Below, in pieces: positions 6,850-9,372 of a stretch of 9,372 bases of DNA (positions within the stretch are counted from its first letter, which is position 1; each line of letters starts with the position of its first letter). Both the position numbers and the translations under genes were made by a program. The DNA comes from Alkalimonas sp. (GTDB lineage Bacteria > Pseudomonadota > Gammaproteobacteria > Enterobacterales > Alteromonadaceae), in NCBI GenBank assembly GCA_022565655.1, contig JAIUMG010000123.1, forward strand, positions 1-9,372, written 5' to 3'. The notes beneath the pieces are model-generated. The model did not search any database, was not told the DNA's origin, and was given only the letters and a program-made list of their open reading frames with translations.

Positions 6850-8220
6850 TTAGCTGACAATGCCTAGCGGAGTGCCCGTTTTCCAGGCTCCGCGAGTGAA
6901 GTCAGGTACATCCTTTGAGTTGCCCCGATCGGCGACCGAAGCAATAGATAATGGCAGTACCACAGACCAGGCCGCACCATCGTACACATCCTGATCCAAC
7001 GGCTCGCCATTACGCAGGCAATAAATCATCCGCCAGCACATCAGAAAGTCCATGCCGCCGTGGCCGCCCTGCTTTTCTGCTTCACGGCCCATCCGGGCCC
7101 AAAGTGGGTGATCGTACTGCTTGTACCAATTTTCCATTTCGTAATCCCAATAATGGAAATCTTTGCTCCCGCCCTTTTCAAGCGCGATTCGATTAGGAAA
7201 GCCAGCAAATACCCCATTGGTACCCTGAATTAAGTTATGTCGACTGTAAGGCCGAGGCGTCGTGGTGTCATGCTGCACCATGATGGTCCGCCCCTTCACG
7301 GTCTTGATGATGCTGGTATTCATATCGCCATGAATGTAGTTCAACTGGTTGCGAGGATGGTCGGCCGGAAACTCCCGTTTGGCATAAGCGGCCCGGCCAA
7401 GCGCTGGTGAACTCATGGAAGTCAGATAATCAAAGCGATCGCCACGATTGATGTTCATGTATTGTGATACTGGCCCCAAACCATGCGTCGGGTAAATATT
7501 GCCGTTATGGGTGGTGTGATAATGGGTGCGCCAGGAGCCAGTTTTACGATCCATTTGCTTCATCTGGAAGCGCAATTCATGGATATAAGCTGCTTCTGCG
7601 TGCAGCAATTCACCAAATAAGCCTTGGCGAACCATATTCAATACCATCAACTCATCACGTCCATAGTTGACGTTTTCCATCATCATGCAATTGAGCTGAG
7701 TTTTCTCTGACGTATCGACCAAGTCCCACATTTCTGCCACGGTCAACGCCAAAGGCACTTCAACAAAAGCATGCTTACCTGCCAACATGGTGTCTTTGGC
7801 CATGGGGTGGTGCCATTCCCACGGGGTAGAGATGATGACAATGTCAATATCATCCCGAGCCAGCATATCGCGGTATGAATAAGGGTGCTCACCGTATAAG
7901 GCCGGCTTTTCACCACCTAGAGACGTGACGATATTTGCCGCCCGATCCAATACCTTTGGATCGGTATCACACACGGCTGTCACCACAGCACCATCGATAT
8001 GACAGAAATGACGTACGAAGCCGACACCACGCTCTCCAACACCGATTAATCCTACCCGAACCGTATCCATTTTCGGAGCCACCAACCCCATCACTGTTTT
8101 ACCTTTAGCCGATGGTGTATAAGCCCCACGGGCTTGGCTGGTACTACATGCAGACACTGCGCCCAGTGCTGCGGTTGCCATAGTCGCCTTTAAAAAAGAC
8201 CGCCGATTCAGTTTGGACAT
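6850..8220 (-). CDS. Exported GH109 alpha-N-acetylgalactosaminidase, Tat lipoprotein
   Basis: This 456-residue Gfo/Idh/MocA-fold protein is predicted to hydrolyse terminal alpha-GalNAc by the NAD-dependent mechanism of GH109. The start has a twin-arginine motif NRRSFLKA (5-12), a hydrophobic run and a lipobox-like VSAC with Cys25, suggesting export of the folded enzyme and lipid anchoring. The Rossmann loop is GLIGVGERGVG (57-67). The usual dehydrogenase EKP motif is replaced by EVP (E154), NYGR contains Y186, and IYPTHGLGP gives Y243 and H246, with Y325 further on. Spacing agrees with the active-site residues I recall for Elizabethkingia NagA (Tyr179, Tyr225, His228, Tyr307). The ATG at 8220 follows AGGAG. 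An upstream in-frame ATG at 8310 lies within agaR and would bury the signal. The gene begins 13 bases after agaR. The literature name nagA collides with the deacetylase, so no symbol is given. Confidence 0.9.
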   Translation of the reverse strand: MSKLNRRSFLKATMATAALGAVSACSTSQARGAYTPSAKGKTVMGLVAPKMDTVRVGLIGVGERGVGFVRHFCHIDGAVVTAVCDTDPKVLDRAANIVTSLGGEKPALYGEHPYSYRDMLARDDIDIVIISTPWEWHHPMAKDTMLAGKHAFVEVPLALTVAEMWDLVDTSEKTQLNCMMMENVNYGRDELMVLNMVRQGLFGELLHAEAAYIHELRFQMKQMDRKTGSWRTHYHTTHNGNIYPTHGLGPVSQYMNINRGDRFDYLTSMSSPALGRAAYAKREFPADHPRNQLNYIHGDMNTSIIKTVKGRTIMVQHDTTTPRPYSRHNLIQGTNGVFAGFPNRIALEKGGSKDFHYWDYEMENWYKQYDHPLWARMGREAEKQGGHGGMDFLMCWRMIYCLRNGEPLDQDVYDGAAWSVVLPLSIASVADRGNSKDVPDFTRGAWKTGTPLGIVS

Positions 8221-8233
8221 CGTAAAGCTCCTG

Positions 8234-9016
8234 TTATTTGATCTGTTTGACCAGATGTAAGCGCACACCTTGTCGTTGTAATGCCTGTACGTACTCATCC
8301 GGAATGCCATCGTCGGTTACCAGCGTATGGATGCGCTGCAACGGGCAAATTCGGTGAAATGCCCTGGCATTAAATTTGGACGAGTCCGTTACGACGATTA
8401 TTTCACTGGCAATTTCACACATAATGCGATTTAAAATTGCCTCTTTTTCAAAGTGAGTTGCCAGCCCGGTTTTTAAATCGAAACCATCAACCCCCAAAAT
8501 CAGTTTGTTAAAGTGAAAGTCCTGCAAACTCTTTTCTGCCAGATGGCCATAGAATGACATCGACTTTTTCCGTAACACACCGCCCGTTAGCATCACCTGA
8601 ACGTCCTCAGCCTGAGCCAGCTCCGTGGCAATATTCAGGCCATTGGTCATCACCACCAGGTTTTTCCGGTCGACCAGGTTGGCAGCGACTTCCTGTGTGG
8701 TTGTGCCGGAATCAAGCAAAATTTGCTCATCATCACCCACCAAGCTAGCGGCCTCTTTCCCCAGCTGCTGCTTCAGTGCCAGGCGGTGGTGGCTTTTCTC
8801 TTTTAGAGACAACTCACGGCCAAGTTGCGTATTGACCATGGCCCCACCACGCGAGCGAACCAGTAATTTTTTTCGATCCAATATCGATAAATCGTTGCGG
8901 ATCGTCACTTCCGAGACTGCAAAGCGACTCGACAAATCTTTTACCGACACCTTGCCTTGCGCTTGCGTTAAACGAACAATTTCTTGTTGCCGCTCAATGG
9001 TATTTAATTCACTCAT
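8234..9016 (-). CDS. agaR: DeoR-family transcriptional regulator AgaR
   Basis: This is a 260-residue cytosolic repressor close to E. coli AgaR in pattern. The N-terminal DeoR helix-turn-helix spans about residues 9-61 (RQQEIVRLTQAQGKVSVKDL, then SEVTIRNDLSILDRKKLLVRSRGGA). The C-terminal sugar-phosphate sensor domain shows DSGTTT (102-107), MTNGLNIATEL (123-133), TGGVLRKKSMSFYG (144-157), LGVDGFDLKTGLATH (174-188) and VTDSSKF (209-215). The likely effector is a phosphorylated amino sugar such as GalN-6-P. The ATG at 9016 (MSELNTIERQ) is preferred, although its ribosome site is weak. An ATG at 9055 with GGGGTGG just before it would add 13 residues, but it overlaps the probable -10 box and a palindrome. 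The gene heads the operon, 13 bases before the GH109 gene, and candidate operators lie upstream, which suggests autoregulation. Confidence 0.9.
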   Translation of the reverse strand: MSELNTIERQQEIVRLTQAQGKVSVKDLSSRFAVSEVTIRNDLSILDRKKLLVRSRGGAMVNTQLGRELSLKEKSHHRLALKQQLGKEAASLVGDDEQILLDSGTTTQEVAANLVDRKNLVVMTNGLNIATELAQAEDVQVMLTGGVLRKKSMSFYGHLAEKSLQDFHFNKLILGVDGFDLKTGLATHFEKEAILNRIMCEIASEIIVVTDSSKFNARAFHRICPLQRIHTLVTDDGIPDEYVQALQRQGVRLHLVKQIK

Positions 9017-9041
9017 ATCAACCAAATACATAAAATCTAAA

Positions 9042-9053
9042 GGTATCGATACC
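9042..9053. promoter_or_regulatory. Perfect 12-bp palindrome at the agaR promoter
   Basis: GGTATCGATACC is a perfect palindrome with a central CG. It sits at the predicted agaR transcription start, just downstream of and partly overlapping the -10-like box. Even-length palindromes with a central CG are typical of LacI-family operators, so it may be a second control site. No cognate regulator is in the window. Confidence 0.35.
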
Positions 9054-9078
9054 ATACCACCCCAGTTGATACTTTCAA
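9051..9078 (-). promoter_or_regulatory. Candidate agaR operon promoter
   Basis: On the minus strand, TTGAAA (9078-9073, five of six consensus bases) and TATGGT (9056-9051, four of six) are 16 bases apart. Initiation near 9045 would leave a leader of about 30 bases before the ATG at 9016, and would exclude the ATG at 9055 as the main start. The -35 box lies inside the CTTTC-containing operator candidate, as expected for repression. Confidence 0.4.
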
Positions 9079-9108
9079 ATGCTTACGAAAGTGAAACTCT
9101 GCTTTCGT
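9071..9108. promoter_or_regulatory. Candidate AgaR operator 1 (agaR side)
   Basis: Positions 9071-9086 read ACTTTCAAATGCTTAC and match 13 of 16 bases with the site at 9246-9261. Immediately beyond is a perfect inverted repeat, ACGAAAG (9085-9091) and CTTTCGT (9102-9108). In all there are three CTTTC/GAAAG units plus GAAAC at 9093-9097. E. coli AgaR is known to recognise CTTTC-containing repeats. The site covers the -35 box of the likely agaR promoter. Confidence 0.55.
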
Positions 9109-9194
9109 GCTGAAAACACCACTGCCGCCAATGCTTATTAGGAATACCAGCCCCAAAAATAAAAAGCAAGCACTATTTTTTTTAGCTTTCGCTA

Positions 9195-9224
9195 TTGATC
9201 AAAGGACAAAAAAAGAGCTATAAA
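9195..9224 (+). promoter_or_regulatory. Candidate promoter of the divergent plus-strand gene
   Basis: TTGATC (9195-9200) and TATAAA (9219-9224) are separated by 18 bases. An AT-rich tract with eight T (9176-9183) lies just upstream, where an UP element would be. Transcription would begin near 9231, giving a leader of about 115 bases. A single CTTTC (9186-9190) precedes the -35 box, and operator candidate 2 follows the start. Confidence 0.45.
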
Positions 9225-9245
9225 TAACTTAACGCAATAAATTTA

Positions 9246-9274
9246 ACTTTCAAAAGGTTTCATTTTAGCGTTTC
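9246..9274. promoter_or_regulatory. Candidate AgaR operator 2 (divergent-gene side)
   Basis: ACTTTCAAAAGGTTTC (9246-9261) is a near copy of the site at 9071-9086. It is followed by a further GTTTC at 9270-9274, so TTTC units recur at spacings of 10 and 13 bases on one face of the helix. It lies about 15-45 bases downstream of the predicted plus-strand start, where a bound repressor would block transcription. Confidence 0.55.
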
Positions 9275-9291
9275 AGTAATCACTGACTGTC

Positions 9292-9307
9292 CATTGCGAT
9301 GGCAATG
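9292..9307 (+). promoter_or_regulatory. Short inverted repeat in the leader of the divergent gene
   Basis: CATTGC and GCAATG form perfect 6-bp arms around the loop GATG, ending 37 bases before the ATG at 9345. It could be a small leader hairpin or a protein-binding palindrome. No T-run follows, so it is not a terminator. The function is unknown. Confidence 0.25.
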
Positions 9308-9344
9308 AGCAGCATAAAAATACAACGACATAACAGGGGAACTT

Positions 9345-9372
9345 ATGGCATATCGTAAGCACACGCGGGCTC
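9345..9372 (+). CDS. Start of a divergent gene, cut by the window edge; possibly a TonB-dependent receptor
   Basis: Nine codons are visible, reading MAYRKHTRA, from an ATG with AGGGGAA (9335-9341) at a normal distance. The basic start is compatible with the n-region of a signal peptide. In the known Alteromonadales GalNAc loci a TonB-dependent outer-membrane receptor gene accompanies the cluster, and such receptors often stand divergent to the regulator. The identity is therefore a contextual guess; only the start codon and ribosome site are seen. Confidence 0.5.

Noticed and set aside
8221..8310. Upstream ATG of the GH109 gene at 8310
   Set aside because: It would place 30 residues before the twin-arginine motif and lies inside agaR; the ATG at 8220 has AGGAG and starts directly at the signal.
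8625..9113. 162-codon open frame on the plus strand opposite agaR
   Set aside because: Antisense to a clear DeoR-family gene, R/S-rich composition without family resemblance, and it runs through the agaR promoter region; a shadow of agaR codon use.
9170..9184. Run of eight T on the plus strand as a terminator
   Set aside because: No stable stem precedes it; it is better explained as part of an AT-rich upstream promoter element.
1..9372. CRISPR array, tRNA/rRNA, insertion sequence or phage elements
   Set aside because: No regular direct repeats, no tRNA-like folds, no transposase and no terminal repeats were seen anywhere in the window.

Overview
The window is a sugar-catabolism locus for N-acetyl-D-galactosamine (GalNAc), almost certainly from a marine or aquatic gammaproteobacterium of the Alteromonadales (the Shewanella / Rheinheimera / Alishewanella kind). 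This assignment rests on three points: the PTS-free gene set (a FucP-type permease plus a ROK kinase instead of the enterobacterial AgaVWEF PTS), a GH109 glycosidase inside the operon, and the L/Q-rich protein style. No taxon marker is present, so the genus is inferred.

Layout: apart from nine codons at the right edge, all genes are on the minus strand, so transcription runs from right to left. From the right: the first codons of a divergent plus-strand gene (9345 to the edge); a 328-base divergent control region (9017-9344); agaR (DeoR-type repressor, 9016-8234); an exported GH109 alpha-N-acetylgalactosaminidase (8220-6850); an intrinsic terminator (6811-6785); agaZ (6760-5453); agaS (5456-4302); agaK (4291-3368); agaA (3381-2221); a 73-base gap; agaP (2147-819); a 71-base gap with a possible promoter; and the N-terminal membrane part of an apparently damaged sensor protein (747-34). 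Several gene joints are very tight: agaZ/agaS share ATGA, agaK/agaA overlap by 14 bases, and agaS/agaK are 10 bases apart.

How it works together (family knowledge plus inference): an outer-membrane receptor, perhaps the divergent gene, brings in GalNAc-containing glycans. The Tat-exported GH109 lipoprotein releases terminal alpha-GalNAc and AgaP carries GalNAc across the inner membrane. AgaK makes GalNAc-6-P, AgaA deacetylates it to GalN-6-P, and AgaS deaminates and isomerises that to tagatose-6-P. AgaZ belongs to the last steps, but no tagatose-bisphosphate aldolase and no conventional tagatose-6-P kinase is in the window. AgaR probably represses both directions through CTTTC-containing sites, of which a matching pair lies on the two sides of the control region.

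The main points for a second look are the operator pair, a perfect 12-bp palindrome at the agaR promoter, the terminator in mid-operon, the AgaZ without a visible aldolase partner, and the odd start and early stop of the sensor gene. The core locus itself belongs to a known pathway type; I do not see an entirely new system.
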